A stretch of DNA of 37,057 nucleotides, taken from NCBI GenBank assembly GCA_012837685.1, contig DUQS01000099.1, positions 1 through 37,057 on the forward strand, in the 5' to 3' direction. The notes under the pieces are model-generated. The model did no database searches, was not told where the DNA came from, and was given only the letters and a program-made list of their open reading frames with translations. This document shows, in pieces, positions 26,420 through 36,880 of this stretch (its first letter is position 1; each line of letters starts with the position of its first letter). Source of the DNA: Bacteroidales bacterium. GTDB lineage: Bacteria; Bacteroidota; Bacteroidia; Bacteroidales; Paludibacteraceae. Position numbers and translations under genes: made by a program.

Positions 26420-26837
26420 CTTGGTTTTCTATTTTATTATCGTTAATATTTCTTGAATCTACAAACAACGTTACATGGTTGGAACGTTTGCGAATGCGAT
26501 AACCACGTCCTTGAGGAGCAGTGCGCAATCTTTTTAGCATACGAGCAGAGTCAACTGTGACACCGCTTACATATAAATTACCGTTTTCCGCTTTATTACC
26601 GGTTTTCTGTTCCCAGTTGGCAATGGCGGAACGTAGCAATTTTTCCATTTTACCGGAAGCTTCTTTCGTCGAATATTTTAAAACGCCAAGAGCATAATTT
26701 ACATCCATACCACGTATCATGTCGGCAACGAGGCGCATTTTACGGGGAGAGGTTGGCACATCATTCAATTTGGCAAAATAAACTGACTTCAGGGCTTCTT
26801 TCCTTTTTTCGGCAGATATTCTTTTTCTTGCACCCAT
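26403..26837 (-). CDS. rplV: 50S ribosomal protein L22 (uL22)
   Basis: 144 residues. The core begins with [20 protein letters not shown] and continues [20 protein letters not shown] and [20 protein letters not shown] (the tunnel loop). It is longer than the usual 110 residues at both ends (basic N-terminus, polar C-terminus). The tail lies in the overlap with rpsC. Confidence 0.96.
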   Translation of the reverse strand: MGARKRISAEKRKEALKSVYFAKLNDVPTSPRKMRLVADMIRGMDVNYALGVLKYSTKEASGKMEKLLRSAIANWEQKTGNKAENGNLYVSGVTVDSARMLKRLRTAPQGRGYRIRKRSNHVTLFVDSRNINDNKIENQDGTKN

Positions 26838-26879
26838 TTTATTTCTGTTTTTTTATTTTAAAAATTAAATCCAACGGGG

Positions 26880-27143
26880 TTATTTCTTACCGGCATGTCC
26901 ACGGAAGATACGTGTAGGGGCAAATTCGCCTAATTTATGTCCTACCATATTTTCAGTGATGTAGACCGGAATAAATTTATTACCGTTGTGAACTGCAATT
27001 GTATGACCTACAAAATCAGGGGAAATCATAGAGCTGCGTGACCATGTTTTAATTACGGCTTTTTTTCCGCTTTCGTTCATAGCCAGCACTTTATCTTCCA
27101 ATTTTAAATTGATGTAAGGTCCTTTTTTTAATGATCGACTCAT
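26880..27143 (-). CDS. rpsS: 30S ribosomal protein S19 (uS19)
   Basis: 87 residues: [40 protein letters not shown] and [20 protein letters not shown], all diagnostic. It forms the small-subunit head with S13. Confidence 0.98.
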   Translation of the reverse strand: MSRSLKKGPYINLKLEDKVLAMNESGKKAVIKTWSRSSMISPDFVGHTIAVHNGNKFIPVYITENMVGHKLGEFAPTRIFRGHAGKK

Positions 27144-27161
27144 ATTATTTACTTTTAATCG

Positions 27162-27986
27162 TTATTTTTTCCTACGTTCAATAATAAATTGGCTCGATAG
27201 TTTTTTCGGAGCACGGGTTTTCTTACCTTTAGCCAACAAACCTTTGCGAGAACGCGGATGTCCTCCTGACGCACGTCCTTCACCACCACCCATCGGGTGA
27301 TCTACAGGGTTCATTGCAACACCACGAACTCTCGGACGACGTCCGAGCCAACGCGAGCGACCGGCTTTTCCTGATTTTTCAAGACCATGGTCAGCATTTC
27401 CTACACTTCCTACGGTTGCTTTGCAGGTTCCAAGAATTTTACGAACTTCACCTGAAGGCAGTTTTACAACTACATATTTGCCTTCGCGAGAAGTGATTTG
27501 CGCAAATGTTCCGGCAGAACGTACCAAAGCGGCACCTTGTCCGGGACGAAGTTCAATGTTGTGAACAATCGTTCCAAGAGGGATGTTCTCCAAAGGAAGA
27601 GCGTTTCCAACTTCAGGAGCAGCTTGTGCGCCTGAGAGTAATTTCTGACCTACTTGCAATCCGTCAGGTGCAAGGATGTAACTTTTTTCACCGTCAGCAT
27701 AAAACAGCAAAGCAATACGCGCCGAACGGTTCGGGTCGTATTCAATGGTTTTTACCACTGCGGGAACGCCATCTTTTCTACGTCTAAAATCAATTACTCT
27801 ATACCTTCTCTTGTGTCCACCGCCAATATAGCGCATGGTCATTTTACCGGTATTGTTACGGCCACCGGTTTTTCCGAAGCCACCGACAAGAGATTTCTCT
27901 GGAGTAGCGACGGTAATTGCGTCGAATGCTCCAATAATTTTGTGTCTTTGCCCCGGCGTTACGGGGTTTAATTTACGTACAGCCAT
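27162..27986 (-). CDS. rplB: 50S ribosomal protein L2 (uL2)
   Basis: 274 residues: an OB-fold then an SH3-like fold ([20 protein letters not shown]) and the C-terminal [20 protein letters not shown] with the highly conserved His at the peptidyl transferase side. It starts 10 nt after rplW. Confidence 0.98.
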   Translation of the reverse strand: MAVRKLNPVTPGQRHKIIGAFDAITVATPEKSLVGGFGKTGGRNNTGKMTMRYIGGGHKRRYRVIDFRRRKDGVPAVVKTIEYDPNRSARIALLFYADGEKSYILAPDGLQVGQKLLSGAQAAPEVGNALPLENIPLGTIVHNIELRPGQGAALVRSAGTFAQITSREGKYVVVKLPSGEVRKILGTCKATVGSVGNADHGLEKSGKAGRSRWLGRRPRVRGVAMNPVDHPMGGGEGRASGGHPRSRKGLLAKGKKTRAPKKLSSQFIIERRKK

Positions 27987-27995
27987 TTTGACTTA

Positions 27996-28286
27996 TTAAA
28001 TATTGCTATAAAAATCTATTGTATCTCCTTCTTTCAACGTTACAATTGCTTTCTTGTACGAAGGAGTTTTTCCAGTAATAACACCGCTTTTTGTATAGCG
28101 GCTTTTTTTCTTACCATTGCAATTGAAGGTATTCACGCTAATAACCGTCACTCCATACAAAGCTTCGACAGCTTGTTTGATTTCAATTTTGTTGGCGGTT
28201 TTTTCTACTTGAAAACCAACTCGGTTGAATTTTTCACCGATTTTGGTCATCTTTTCAGTAACGATAGGTTTTATAATTATTCCCAT
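27996..28286 (-). CDS. rplW: 50S ribosomal protein L23 (uL23)
   Basis: 96 residues from the ATG at 28286 (MGIIIKPIVTEKMTKIGEKF). The longer frame from 28319 overlaps rplD, and a strong Shine-Dalgarno lies 5 nt before the chosen start. NKIEIKQAVEALYGVTVISV is the L23 core. It is the docking site for trigger factor and SRP at the exit tunnel. Confidence 0.96.
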   Translation of the reverse strand: MGIIIKPIVTEKMTKIGEKFNRVGFQVEKTANKIEIKQAVEALYGVTVISVNTFNCNGKKKSRYTKSGVITGKTPSYKKAIVTLKEGDTIDFYSNI

Positions 28287-28291
28287 TTCTA

Positions 28292-28298
28292 CCTCCTT
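28292..28298 (-). promoter_or_regulatory. Strong ribosome binding site of rplW, AAGGAGG
   Basis: AAGGAGG ends 5 nt before the rplW ATG and overlaps the last two bases of the rplD stop codon. It supports the short L23 start. Confidence 0.85.
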
Positions 28299-28926
28299 AT
28301 ACGTTAAAATGTTGCTCAATTCCAGCGACCGCAGCTTCGGTTAGCACTAGAACTGAACAATCCAGAATTTTATAAGTGCTTAATTCTGAAACAGTTAATA
28401 CTTTTACATTCGGTAAATTACGAGCTGACAAATATACGTTTTTATTTGATTCTGATAAAATAATTAACGTTTTTTTATCATTAATCTTTAAACTACTCGT
28501 CATAGCTACGCAATCTTTCGTTTTTGGAGCTTCAAAATTGATGTCGTCAAGAACCATAATAGCACCTTCTTTTGCTTTGCTCGACAAGGCGGATTTGCGT
28601 GCCAATTGTTTCAGTTTTTTATTCAATTTAAAGCTGTAATCGCGCGGAACAGGTCCAAATACACGAGCACCTCCCACCAAAACCGGTGAATTGATATCAC
28701 CGCGACGCGCACCTCCACCACCTTTTTGGCGTCCGAGCTTACGAGTTGAACCCGACATTTCGCTACGTTGTTTAGCTTTGTGCGTGCCTTGACGTTGATT
28801 TGCCAAATATTGTTTTACATCTAAATAAATAGCATGTTCATTAGGCTCAATACCGAACACGGAGTCGTTTAACGTGATTTTCTTTCCGGTATCCTCTCCT
28901 TTGATGTTATATACGCTCAGTTTCAT
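28297..28926 (-). CDS. rplD: 50S ribosomal protein L4 (uL4)
   Basis: 209 residues. The tunnel loop is visible as [20 protein letters not shown] and [20 protein letters not shown]. In E. coli it also represses the S10 operon; no corresponding leader is obvious here. Its start shares one base with the rplC stop (TAATG). Confidence 0.97.
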   Translation of the reverse strand: MKLSVYNIKGEDTGKKITLNDSVFGIEPNEHAIYLDVKQYLANQRQGTHKAKQRSEMSGSTRKLGRQKGGGGARRGDINSPVLVGGARVFGPVPRDYSFKLNKKLKQLARKSALSSKAKEGAIMVLDDINFEAPKTKDCVAMTSSLKINDKKTLIILSESNKNVYLSARNLPNVKVLTVSELSTYKILDCSVLVLTEAAVAGIEQHFNV

Positions 28927-29543
28927 TATTTCTCAATTATTACGATTGAACCTTTAGCGCCGGGAACAGAACCTTTGACAAGCAACAAGTTGTGTTCCGG
29001 GATTATTTTTATCACTTGTAAGTTGTGTATGGTAACGCGGTCACCGCCCATACGGCCGGCCATACGCATACCTTTAAAAACTTTAGACGGGTAGGAAGAT
29101 GCACCCAACGAACCAGGAGCACGCTGACGGTCGTCTTGACCGTGCGTTGTTTCACCTACACCACTAAATCCATGACGTTTTACTACGCCTTGGGTTCCTT
29201 TACCTTTTGAGGTACCAATAACATCTACCCAATCGTTTTCAACAAACAACTCTACGGTAAGAGTGTCGCCTAATTTAAACTCCTGAGGAGATACTTTGAA
29301 CTCAACCAAGTGTCTCTTGGGGGACACACCTACTTTTTTGAAGATTCCCATTTCGGCTTTTGTGGTATGTTTTTCTTTTTTATCCTCAAAGCCTAATTGA
29401 ATTGCTTCATAACCGTCAGTATCGACAGTTTTCAGTTGTGTAACCACACAAGGACCAGCTTCGATAACAGTGCATGGAAGATTTTTTCCATCAGCACTGA
29501 AAACGGATGTCATTCCGATTTTTTTTCCAATTAATCCTGGCAT
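28926..29543 (-). CDS. rplC: 50S ribosomal protein L3 (uL3)
   Basis: 205 residues: [20 protein letters not shown], and the tip loop [20 protein letters not shown] and [20 protein letters not shown], which includes the conserved glutamine-methylation region. It lies near the peptidyl transferase centre. Confidence 0.97.
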   Translation of the reverse strand: MPGLIGKKIGMTSVFSADGKNLPCTVIEAGPCVVTQLKTVDTDGYEAIQLGFEDKKEKHTTKAEMGIFKKVGVSPKRHLVEFKVSPQEFKLGDTLTVELFVENDWVDVIGTSKGKGTQGVVKRHGFSGVGETTHGQDDRQRAPGSLGASSYPSKVFKGMRMAGRMGGDRVTIHNLQVIKIIPEHNLLLVKGSVPGAKGSIVIIEK

Positions 29544-29580
29544 TTCAATTATTAATTATTAATGAATAAATTACTAGTTA

Positions 29581-29886
29581 TCACACTTTGATTTCCACTT
29601 CAACGCCGCTTGGCAATTCGAGTTTCATCAAAGCATCTACCGTTTTGGCAGTAGAACTATAGATGTCGATAAGACGTTTGTAGGCTGACAATTCAAATTG
29701 TTCACGCGCTTTTTTATTAACAAACGTCGAACGGTTTACCGTAAAAATACGTCTGTGTGTTGGCAATGGAATAGGACCACTAACCACAGCACCAGTTGCT
29801 TTTACTGTCTTTACAATTTTTTCGGCAGATTTGTCCACCAAATTGTAATCGTAAGATTTTAATTTAATTCTAATTTTTTGACTCAT
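29581..29886 (-). CDS. rpsJ: 30S ribosomal protein S10 (uS10)
   Basis: 101 residues: [40 protein letters not shown] and [20 protein letters not shown]. It is the first S10-operon gene and also the NusE antitermination factor. It follows fusA after 64 nt with no tuf between. Confidence 0.97.
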   Translation of the reverse strand: MSQKIRIKLKSYDYNLVDKSAEKIVKTVKATGAVVSGPIPLPTHRRIFTVNRSTFVNKKAREQFELSAYKRLIDIYSSTAKTVDALMKLELPSGVEVEIKV

Positions 29887-29950
29887 TGTTTTTGTTTTAT
29901 TTAATTAATTATTAGCACATTAAGAGTCATTCGCTAATGCGCAGTTTGTT

Positions 29951-32068
29951 TTATAATAATTCTACACGTCCTTTAGCTTCGGCAACAACTTCTTTTGCAA
30001 GAGCTGTGGAAACTTCAACGTAGTTGAAAAATTCCATAGATGACGTTGCACGTCCGGAAGTAATTGTACGTAAAGCAGTTACATAGCCGAACAATTCTGA
30101 CAACGGAACTTTTGCTTTTACGATACGCGCTCCGGTTCGGCTCGATTCCATACCTTCTATTTGACCACGACGTTTGTTCAAATCGCCGATAACATCGCCC
30201 ATGTTTTCTTCGGGAGTAACAACTTCCAACTTCATAATAGGCTCCATCAAGACAGGATGCGCTTTTGCGCAAGCGTTTTTGAAAGCTATTTGAGCACAAA
30301 TTTCGAACGACAATTGATCGGAGTCAACCGGATGGTACGAACCATCGACCAATGTAACTTTTATTTTATCAATCGGAAAACCAGCTAAAACGCCATTGCG
30401 CATAGCTATTTGGAAACCTTTTTGTACTGATGGAATATACTCCTTCGGCACGTTTCCGCCTTTAACTTCATCGATAAATTGCAAAGAGCCTTCAAATCCT
30501 TCATCAACCGGACCGACTTTGACAATAATGTCAGCAAATTTACCGCGTCCACCGGTTTGTTTTTTGTACACTTCTCGCAATTCCACCGTTTTAGTAATAG
30601 CCTCTTTGTAAGCCACTTGAGGACGACCTTGATTGCACTCTACCTTAAACTCGCGTTTCAAACGGTCTAAAATAATTTCCAAGTGCAATTCACCCATACC
30701 GGAAATAATGGTTTGTCCCGATTGTTCGTCGGTATGAACGGTAAAAGTAGGATCTTCTTCTGCCAACTTTGCCAACCCAACACTAAGTTTATCCACATCG
30801 GCTTGTGTCTTTGGCTCTACAGCAATACCGATTACAGGATCGGGGAAATCCATCGATTCAAGCAAAATAGGATGACTTTCGGAACACAACGTATCACCGG
30901 TACGAATGTCTTTAAAACCTACACCGGCACCTATATCTCCTGCTTCTATAGCTTCCACAGGATTTTGTTTGTTGGAAAACATTTGGAAAATACGGGAAAT
31001 ACGTTCTTTCTTGCCTGAACGAGGATTATAAACATAAGAGCCGGCATCCAAACGTCCTGAATAAACACGAAAATAGCACAAGCGACCAACATAGGGGTCA
31101 GTGGCAATTTTAAATGCCAATGCGCACAAAGGCTCATTATCGTCGGGCTTGCGAGTCAATTTGTTGTCCGGATTGCGCGGGTCAACACCATCAATATGAG
31201 GGGTATCCAACGGAGACGGCAAATAGGCACAAACAGCATCCAACAACGGTTGAACACCTTTATTTTTAAAAGAAGAGCCGCAAACAACGGGATTTATCTG
31301 CATAGCGATAGTCGCCTTGCGTAATACTTCATGAATTTCATCTTCGGTGATTTTTGACGGGTCGTCAAAATATTTTTCCATCAAATTATCATCGAAATTC
31401 GCCAAGTTTTCGAGCATTTTGTCTCTCAACTCAACTGCTTCGGCTTGCATATCAGCCGGAATCTCATCTAATTCGTAATCGGCACCCATTGTTTCATCGT
31501 GCCAATAGAAAGCTTTCATACGAATTAAGTCAATGATTCCTCTAAATTTTTCTTCGGCGCCAATGGGAATTTGAATGACACAAGGATTAGCTCCAAGAAC
31601 TTCTTTTATTTGCCTTACAACGTCGTAGAAATTAGCACCCGAACGGTCCATTTTATTGACGTAGCCGATACGCGGCACATTATACTTGTCAGCCTGACGC
31701 CAAACGGTCTCCGATTGTGGTTCTACGCCACCTACTGCACAAAATGTAGCGATGGCACCATCAAGAATACGCAACGACCTTTCTACCTCAACAGTAAAAT
31801 CGACGTGCCCCGGAGTGTCTATTAAGTTGATTTTGTATTTATTAGATTTATAAATCCAACTTGTGGTTGTAGCGGCTGAAGTAATAGTGATACCACGTTC
31901 TTGCTCTTGAGCCATCCAGTCCATTACCGCCGTACCATCGTGCGTTTCCCCTATTTTGTGAGTCAAGCCCGTATAATAGAGAACACGTTCGGACGTAGTG
32001 GTTTTACCGGCGTCAATGTGAGCCATGATACCAATATTCCTTGTATAATGTAAATCTTTCTTTGCCAT
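29951..32068 (-). CDS. fusA: Translation elongation factor G
   Basis: 705 residues. GTPase motifs: AHIDAGKTT (G1), DTPGH (G3) and NKMDR (G4). Domains II to V follow ([53 protein letters not shown]). It moves tRNAs and mRNA after each peptide bond and splits ribosomes with RRF. It lies between rpsG and rpsJ, 19 nt after rpsG. Confidence 0.98.
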   Translation of the reverse strand: MAKKDLHYTRNIGIMAHIDAGKTTTSERVLYYTGLTHKIGETHDGTAVMDWMAQEQERGITITSAATTTSWIYKSNKYKINLIDTPGHVDFTVEVERSLRILDGAIATFCAVGGVEPQSETVWRQADKYNVPRIGYVNKMDRSGANFYDVVRQIKEVLGANPCVIQIPIGAEEKFRGIIDLIRMKAFYWHDETMGADYELDEIPADMQAEAVELRDKMLENLANFDDNLMEKYFDDPSKITEDEIHEVLRKATIAMQINPVVCGSSFKNKGVQPLLDAVCAYLPSPLDTPHIDGVDPRNPDNKLTRKPDDNEPLCALAFKIATDPYVGRLCYFRVYSGRLDAGSYVYNPRSGKKERISRIFQMFSNKQNPVEAIEAGDIGAGVGFKDIRTGDTLCSESHPILLESMDFPDPVIGIAVEPKTQADVDKLSVGLAKLAEEDPTFTVHTDEQSGQTIISGMGELHLEIILDRLKREFKVECNQGRPQVAYKEAITKTVELREVYKKQTGGRGKFADIIVKVGPVDEGFEGSLQFIDEVKGGNVPKEYIPSVQKGFQIAMRNGVLAGFPIDKIKVTLVDGSYHPVDSDQLSFEICAQIAFKNACAKAHPVLMEPIMKLEVVTPEENMGDVIGDLNKRRGQIEGMESSRTGARIVKAKVPLSELFGYVTALRTITSGRATSSMEFFNYVEVSTALAKEVVAEAKGRVELL

Positions 32069-32087
32069 TTAAAAAGCAGACTGATTT

Positions 32088-32564
32088 TTAAAAACGGAAA
32101 TGTGCAAATGCTCTATTAGCATCAGCCATACGGTGAATTTCTTCTTTACGTTTAAATGCGCCACCTTGGCTATTAAAGCCATCGATGATTTCTGCAGCAA
32201 GTTTTTCGGACATAGAGTGTCCGGCTCTTTTGCGTGCAAACAATATAAGGTTTTTCATTGAAATTGACTCTTTTCTATCCGGGCGGATTTCGGTAGGAAC
32301 CTGGAATGTGGCACCGCCGATACGACGGCTCTTAACTTCTACCAATGGAGTGATGTTTTCCAAGGCTTGCTTCCAGATTTCGAGAGGAGTTTTTTCTTCA
32401 TTGGGAAGTTTTTTCTTCACAATTTCGAGAGTGTCGTAAAAAATACCGAAAGCGATATTTTTCTTTCCATCAAACATCAAATGGTTAACAAATTTCGTAA
32501 CCATAACTTCGTTAAAAACAGGATCGGGTAAAATAATCCTCTTTTTAGGCGTTGATTTTCTCAT
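32088..32564 (-). CDS. rpsG: 30S ribosomal protein S7 (uS7)
   Basis: 158 residues starting [20 protein letters not shown], then [40 protein letters not shown] and [19 protein letters not shown]. It starts assembly of the 16S 3' domain and in E. coli represses the str operon by binding the rpsL-rpsG spacer. The matching spacer here is 138 nt. Confidence 0.97.
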   Translation of the reverse strand: MRKSTPKKRIILPDPVFNEVMVTKFVNHLMFDGKKNIAFGIFYDTLEIVKKKLPNEEKTPLEIWKQALENITPLVEVKSRRIGGATFQVPTEIRPDRKESISMKNLILFARKRAGHSMSEKLAAEIIDGFNSQGGAFKRKEEIHRMADANRAFAHFRF

Positions 32565-32609
32565 TTTCTGTTAAAATTTTGTTTTCGTTTGGCTGTCGTT
32601 GTCTTCAAA

Positions 32610-32715
32610 CTGTTCCGCTGAACAGATTTACTCAACCTTCATCAATACCAAATACTAAAAACCGATTTAAAAAAATTGTTGTTAATTTTAGAATGCGCTA
32701 AATTACTTTTTAGCG
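32610..32715 (-). promoter_or_regulatory. Structured rpsL-rpsG spacer, possible S7 control region
   Basis: A 6-bp perfect stem (CTGTTC 32610-32615, GAACAG 32620-32625, CGCT loop) lies 46 nt before rpsG. A 7-bp perfect stem (CGCTAAA 32696-32702, TTTAGCG 32709-32715) surrounds the rpsL stop codon, which sits in its loop. The 138-nt spacer is the longest inside the operon. The S7 link is by position only. Confidence 0.45.
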
Positions 32716-33086
32716 GCTTTAGGACGTTTTGCACCATATTTGGAGCGACGTTGAGTACGGTTGGCAACACCTGCCGTATCCAATGTTCCGCGAACGATGT
32801 GATAGCGCACACCCGGTAGGTCTTTTACACGACCGCCACGAACGAGAACAATGGAGTGTTCCTGCAAGTTGTGTCCTTCTCCCGGAATGTAAGCGTTCAC
32901 TTCCTTTGCGTTGGTTAAGCGCACACGGGCAACTTTACGCATGGCAGAGTTCGGCTTTTTAGGCGTTGTGGTGTAAACACGCACACAAACGCCACGACGT
33001 TGCGGGCAAGAATCCAATGCCGGAGCCTTACTGGTGTCTTCCAATACAGTTCTTCCTTTTCTAACTAACTGTTGAATTGTTGGCAT
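32703..33086 (-). CDS. rpsL: 30S ribosomal protein S12 (uS12)
   Basis: 127 residues: [40 protein letters not shown] and [18 protein letters not shown]. Lys43 and Lys88, the usual streptomycin resistance positions, are wild type. The decoding-site Asp89 is present. First gene of the operon, with a leader of about 50 nt. Confidence 0.98.
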   Translation of the reverse strand: MPTIQQLVRKGRTVLEDTSKAPALDSCPQRRGVCVRVYTTTPKKPNSAMRKVARVRLTNAKEVNAYIPGEGHNLQEHSIVLVRGGRVKDLPGVRYHIVRGTLDTAGVANRTQRRSKYGAKRPKAAKK

Positions 33087-33140
33087 TTTTACTGATTTTT
33101 AATACTTAAACTTTTTATTACTTTTCATAATTTTGGGCTG

Positions 33141-33171
33141 CAAAGTTACCACTTTTTTTCGAAACAGCAAA
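33141..33171 (-). promoter_or_regulatory. Main promoter of the ribosomal operon, TTTG-N19-TAACTTTG
   Basis: TTTG (33171-33168), exactly 19 nt, then TAACTTTG (33148-33141): a complete match to the Bacteroidota promoter. The predicted start is near 33136, about 50 nt before rpsL. Confidence 0.88.
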
Positions 33172-33312
33172 CATTTTCATATTATTTTTTTAGAAACCGC
33201 AAAGAAAGAAACATTTATTTGACAATGGTACTTTTCGTTTATTGTATACTATTCCAACTTTTTATGGCAAACGAAACGTAAACTGTAGTGTAAATTTTAC
33301 AAAAAAACCACA

Positions 33313-33343
33313 TTTGGCGTTTAATAAAAAAAAACTATCTTTG
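33313..33343 (+). promoter_or_regulatory. cysS promoter, TTTG-N19-TATCTTTG
   Basis: TTTG (33313-33316), exactly 19 nt, then TATCTTTG (33336-33343). Predicted start near 33348, about 54 nt before cysS. The rest of the 315-nt divergent gap (33087-33401) is AT-rich with nothing else recognised. Confidence 0.85.
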
Positions 33344-33401
33344 CAAGATACTATACTATTATTATAATGTAGTACCACAATTTTTGAGATTTTGACATAT
33401 T

Positions 33402-34865
33402 ATGGAAAATAAACTATTTATTTACAACACTTTAACTCGCAAAAAAGAAGAATTCAAACCGCTTCACGCACCCCACGTCGGGATGTATGTGTGCGGTCCG
33501 ACCGTCTATGGTGATGCCCATTTGGGACACGCGCGTCCGGCAATTACGTTCGATATACTTTTTCGTTACCTTACTCATCTCGGCTACAAAGTGCGCTATG
33601 TTCGCAATATTACCGATGTTGGACATTTGGAACACGATTCGGACGACGGCGAAGATAAAATAGCAAAAAAAGCGCGTCTTGAAAAACTTGAACCTATGGA
33701 AGTGGTACAATATTATACCTTGCGCTACCACAAAGCTATGGAAAAACTGAATGTACTACCGCCAAGCATAGAACCTCACGCATCGGGACACATTATTGAA
33801 CAAATTGAGTTTGTGAAAAAAATACTTGATGCCGGATATGCCTACGAAAGCGAAGGTTCGGTCTATTTTGATGTAGAAAAATACAACAAAGAATACCATT
33901 ACGGTAAATTGTCGGGACGCAATATTGATGAGCTTTTGGAAACGACACGCGAATTAGACGGACAAACCGAAAAACGTCGCAGCGTCGATTTTGCGTTGTG
34001 GAAAAAAGCCGCACCGGAACACATCATGCATTGGTCAAGCCCGTGGAGCGAAGGTTTCCCCGGCTGGCACTTGGAATGTTCCGCAATGGGCACCAAATAC
34101 CTCGGCGAAAAATTTGACATACATGGCGGCGGCATGGATTTGATGTTTCCGCACCACGAATGCGAAATTGCGCAAAGTTGCGCTGCACTCGGACACGACA
34201 CCGTGAACTATTGGATGCACAACAATATGGTTACCATTAATGGACAAAAAATGGGTAAATCGCTTGGCAACTTCATTACTTTGGACGAATTTTTCACAGG
34301 TTCGCACGAATTGCTGACACAATCGTACTCGCCGATGACTATTCGCTTTTTTATATTGCAAGCACATTACCGCAGCACGGTCGATTTCAGCAACGAAGCG
34401 CTAATTGCGTCCGAAAAAGGATTAGCGCGACTCATGGAAGCGTACGAGCGATTGCAAAAAATTCAGGCAAACACAACTTCGACAGTGGAAATAAACGATT
34501 TGCGTAACAAATGCGAAATCGCTATGTGCGACGACCTGAACACTCCGATTGTTATTTCACATCTGTTCGATGCCTCAAAAGCTATTAACACGGTACACGA
34601 CGGCAAAGGCACACTTTCGGCAGCCGATTTAGCAGAACTGAAAGAAGTGTTTCGCCTATTTATCGAAGACATTTTAGGTTTGCGCACCGAAGTTGAAAGC
34701 ACGAGCAACGACGCTTACAAAAAAGCTATCGACCTATTGCTGAATATCCGTATGCAAGCAAAGCAAAACAAAGATTGGGCAACTTCGGATAAAATTCGCA
34801 ACGAACTCACAGCGTTAGGATTTACTATAAAAGATACGAAAGACGGCTTTGAATGGAGCTTGTAA
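33402..34865 (+). CDS. cysS: Cysteinyl-tRNA synthetase
   Basis: 487 residues, class I. HLGH (40-43) is the HIGH motif, KMGKS (283-287) the KMSKS motif. Zinc ligands are C31, C226, H251 and E255 ([29 protein letters not shown]). It charges tRNA-Cys in the cytosol. The C-terminal anticodon domain ends [20 protein letters not shown]. It runs divergently from the ribosomal operon and precedes a secreted nuclease gene by 43 nt. Confidence 0.97.
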   Translation: MENKLFIYNTLTRKKEEFKPLHAPHVGMYVCGPTVYGDAHLGHARPAITFDILFRYLTHLGYKVRYVRNITDVGHLEHDSDDGEDKIAKKARLEKLEPMEVVQYYTLRYHKAMEKLNVLPPSIEPHASGHIIEQIEFVKKILDAGYAYESEGSVYFDVEKYNKEYHYGKLSGRNIDELLETTRELDGQTEKRRSVDFALWKKAAPEHIMHWSSPWSEGFPGWHLECSAMGTKYLGEKFDIHGGGMDLMFPHHECEIAQSCAALGHDTVNYWMHNNMVTINGQKMGKSLGNFITLDEFFTGSHELLTQSYSPMTIRFFILQAHYRSTVDFSNEALIASEKGLARLMEAYERLQKIQANTTSTVEINDLRNKCEIAMCDDLNTPIVISHLFDASKAINTVHDGKGTLSAADLAELKEVFRLFIEDILGLRTEVESTSNDAYKKAIDLLLNIRMQAKQNKDWATSDKIRNELTALGFTIKDTKDGFEWSL

Positions 34866-34908
34866 AACTATTTTTCTTTTACGATTGACACAAACTAAAT
34901 TAATTTTA

Positions 34909-36855
34909 ATGAGAAACTATTGCACATTTTTGTTGCTAATGTTCTCCTTTTTGCTGTATGCCGACATTCCCGCACACTACTATGATGCAACCGACGGTAA
35001 AAACAAAGGAGAGCTGAAAACAGCATTGTATCATATCATTAAGGATATGAATGCTGTGGGATACAACAATTTGTGGCAATATTTTCCGCAAACCGATATG
35101 CGTCCCGATAGTACTGTTTGGGACATGTACTCCAACACTATTTATCATTTCGACGGAACAAATCCCGTACTCGGTATGGATAGAGAACATTCCTTGCCCA
35201 AAAGTTGGTGGGGTGGAACACAAAACAATGCTTACAGCGATTTGTACAACCTCTACCCTTCCGACCGCACTGCAAATTCGACTGCAAAAAACTCTTACAC
35301 GATGGCTGTAATCGACAGCACGGTAACCTTCGACAACGGTGTAGTTAAAGGCGGCTTTTCCCGATTGGATGGCGGTTTTAGAGCTTGGGAACCGGGCGAC
35401 GAATACAAAGGCGACTTTGCGCGTATTTATATGTATATGGTGACTTGCTACGAATATTTTTCGACTCAAGATATGTGGGTGCAAGGATATGTAGCAAAAC
35501 AATTCGTAAATTCGACAAACACCTACCCCGTTTTTAATGATTGGACAACACAAATGCTACTGCAATGGAACGCACAAGATCCTGTCAGCACCAAAGAATT
35601 GAATCGGAACGAAAAAGTGTATCAAATTCAAGGCAACCGCAATCCTTTTATTGATTGTCCGATTTTAGCAGAATATATCTGGGGCTCGAAAAAAGACGAA
35701 CCGTTTTCGGTAGGCCTGATTGGAACTCAACCCTACATTAGTAAACCACTAAACAATTCAAAAGTGGCTTTTACCGGTATTGTAGGAGAAAGTGCTTCAT
35801 TACAAATTCCCGTTCAGGGCTTTCGCCTTACTCAACCTATTCATTTGGAACTGCACGGAGAAAACAGCAACAAGTTTTCATTAGACGGCACAAGCATTTC
35901 GCCTGCCGATGCTATGAATGGATGCGAAATTACTGTAAATTATCTTTCGGAAATTTTGACAACAGATACAGTGGAATTACACCTAACAAGTCCCGAACTG
36001 CCCGAAGATATTCATGTAACACTTATAGCAACAACCAACGACACTTTTACCCTGCTCAAAACTAATATTACCAACAATAGTTTTACCATCAATTGGACAC
36101 CATCGTTCGATGCTACCGGCTACAAAGTAACCGTCTATACTTTAAGAAATATCGGCGAAAAAGGCGATGTCGTGAAAATTAACGTAGATTTCAGCAAATT
36201 GACTAGCGTACCGGCAGGCTGGACAAGAGGCGGTACAACACTTCAAGCCGATGGTTTTAAAATAGCATCAGCTTCCAATCCGGGTTTTATTACAACACCA
36301 AGTATTGAATTTTTGGGCGACAAAGCCACCGTTTTTGTAAGAGCTAAAACTTTCAATACGTCGGACAGAACACCGGCAGTAACCGTTGCTTGTGGCAGTA
36401 CAGAATTGGCAACATTTGAAACATCGGCTAACTACCAAATGTTTTCCAAAGAGTTCAGTACTACGGGATTTACCAACAATACAATAACTTTCAGCGCAAA
36501 AGCGGGGAAACGCGTTGTGATTGATTCCGTTAAAATAGTGTCCTACGAAGAAATTGAAAGCCCTGTACCATTAGATAATTACCCTAAAATAGAAATAACC
36601 AACAGCCATTTTGTAGGCGATTTGGAAGAAGAGCACACCTATTATTTTACGGTACAACCGCAAGGCGGCAGCAATACACACATTTACGGTCCCTTTACCG
36701 TTTTCACAACGTTAGTGCCCATCCGACAAGTTAGTGCCAGCAACATCGTTTGGAGAAAAGAAGACAACTACATTTGGTTGCAAAACGTAAAAAAAGGCGA
36801 TGAAATAATGTTGACGGATATAACCGGAAGGGTTTTACATAAAAAAAAGCGGTAA
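34909..36855 (+). CDS. Secreted endonuclease I family protein with interrupted T9SS sorting domain
   Basis: 648 residues in the main frame from the ATG at 34909; a start at 34849 would overlap cysS. A signal peptide (RNYCTFLLLMFSFLLYA) leads into an endonuclease I domain, with DREHSLPKSWWGG (catalytic-type His94) and SDLYNLYPSDRTANSTAKN (N114, N123, N128), the His-metal site of Vvn/EndA nucleases. A fibronectin III-like segment (NNSFTINWTPSFDATGYKVT) and beta-rich repeats follow. The C-terminus LTDITGRVLHK is the start of a T9SS type A sorting domain, but the frame ends in KKR and stop at 36855. The rest of the domain is in the -1 frame to 36938 (VTNSERIPLTHTGLYILTVN and further). A frameshift at the A8 tract would restore it. 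Confidence 0.85.
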   Translation: MRNYCTFLLLMFSFLLYADIPAHYYDATDGKNKGELKTALYHIIKDMNAVGYNNLWQYFPQTDMRPDSTVWDMYSNTIYHFDGTNPVLGMDREHSLPKSWWGGTQNNAYSDLYNLYPSDRTANSTAKNSYTMAVIDSTVTFDNGVVKGGFSRLDGGFRAWEPGDEYKGDFARIYMYMVTCYEYFSTQDMWVQGYVAKQFVNSTNTYPVFNDWTTQMLLQWNAQDPVSTKELNRNEKVYQIQGNRNPFIDCPILAEYIWGSKKDEPFSVGLIGTQPYISKPLNNSKVAFTGIVGESASLQIPVQGFRLTQPIHLELHGENSNKFSLDGTSISPADAMNGCEITVNYLSEILTTDTVELHLTSPELPEDIHVTLIATTNDTFTLLKTNITNNSFTINWTPSFDATGYKVTVYTLRNIGEKGDVVKINVDFSKLTSVPAGWTRGGTTLQADGFKIASASNPGFITTPSIEFLGDKATVFVRAKTFNTSDRTPAVTVACGSTELATFETSANYQMFSKEFSTTGFTNNTITFSAKAGKRVVIDSVKIVSYEEIESPVPLDNYPKIEITNSHFVGDLEEEHTYYFTVQPQGGSNTHIYGPFTVFTTLVPIRQVSASNIVWRKEDNYIWLQNVKKGDEIMLTDITGRVLHKKKR

Positions 36856-36880
36856 CCAATAGTGAGCGCATTCCGCTTAC
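36826..36880 (+). other. Candidate -1 frameshift site, A AAA AAG
   Basis: In the main frame the codons are AAA AAA AAG, so A AAA AAG (36843-36849) is in slippery register. GGAAGGG (36826-36832) lies 10 nt before it. A stem GTGAGCG (36862-36868) and CGCTTAC (36874-36880), 7 pairs with one G·U, begins 12 nt after it. The layout is that of E. coli dnaX. A changed A-run length, by mutation or sequencing error, is an equally simple reading. Confidence 0.5.

Noticed and set aside
32703-33086. Streptomycin-resistance change in S12
   Set aside because: Lys43 and Lys88 are both wild type.
34936-35553. Minus-strand ORF of 205 codons inside the endonuclease gene
   Set aside because: Antisense to the conserved nuclease domain.
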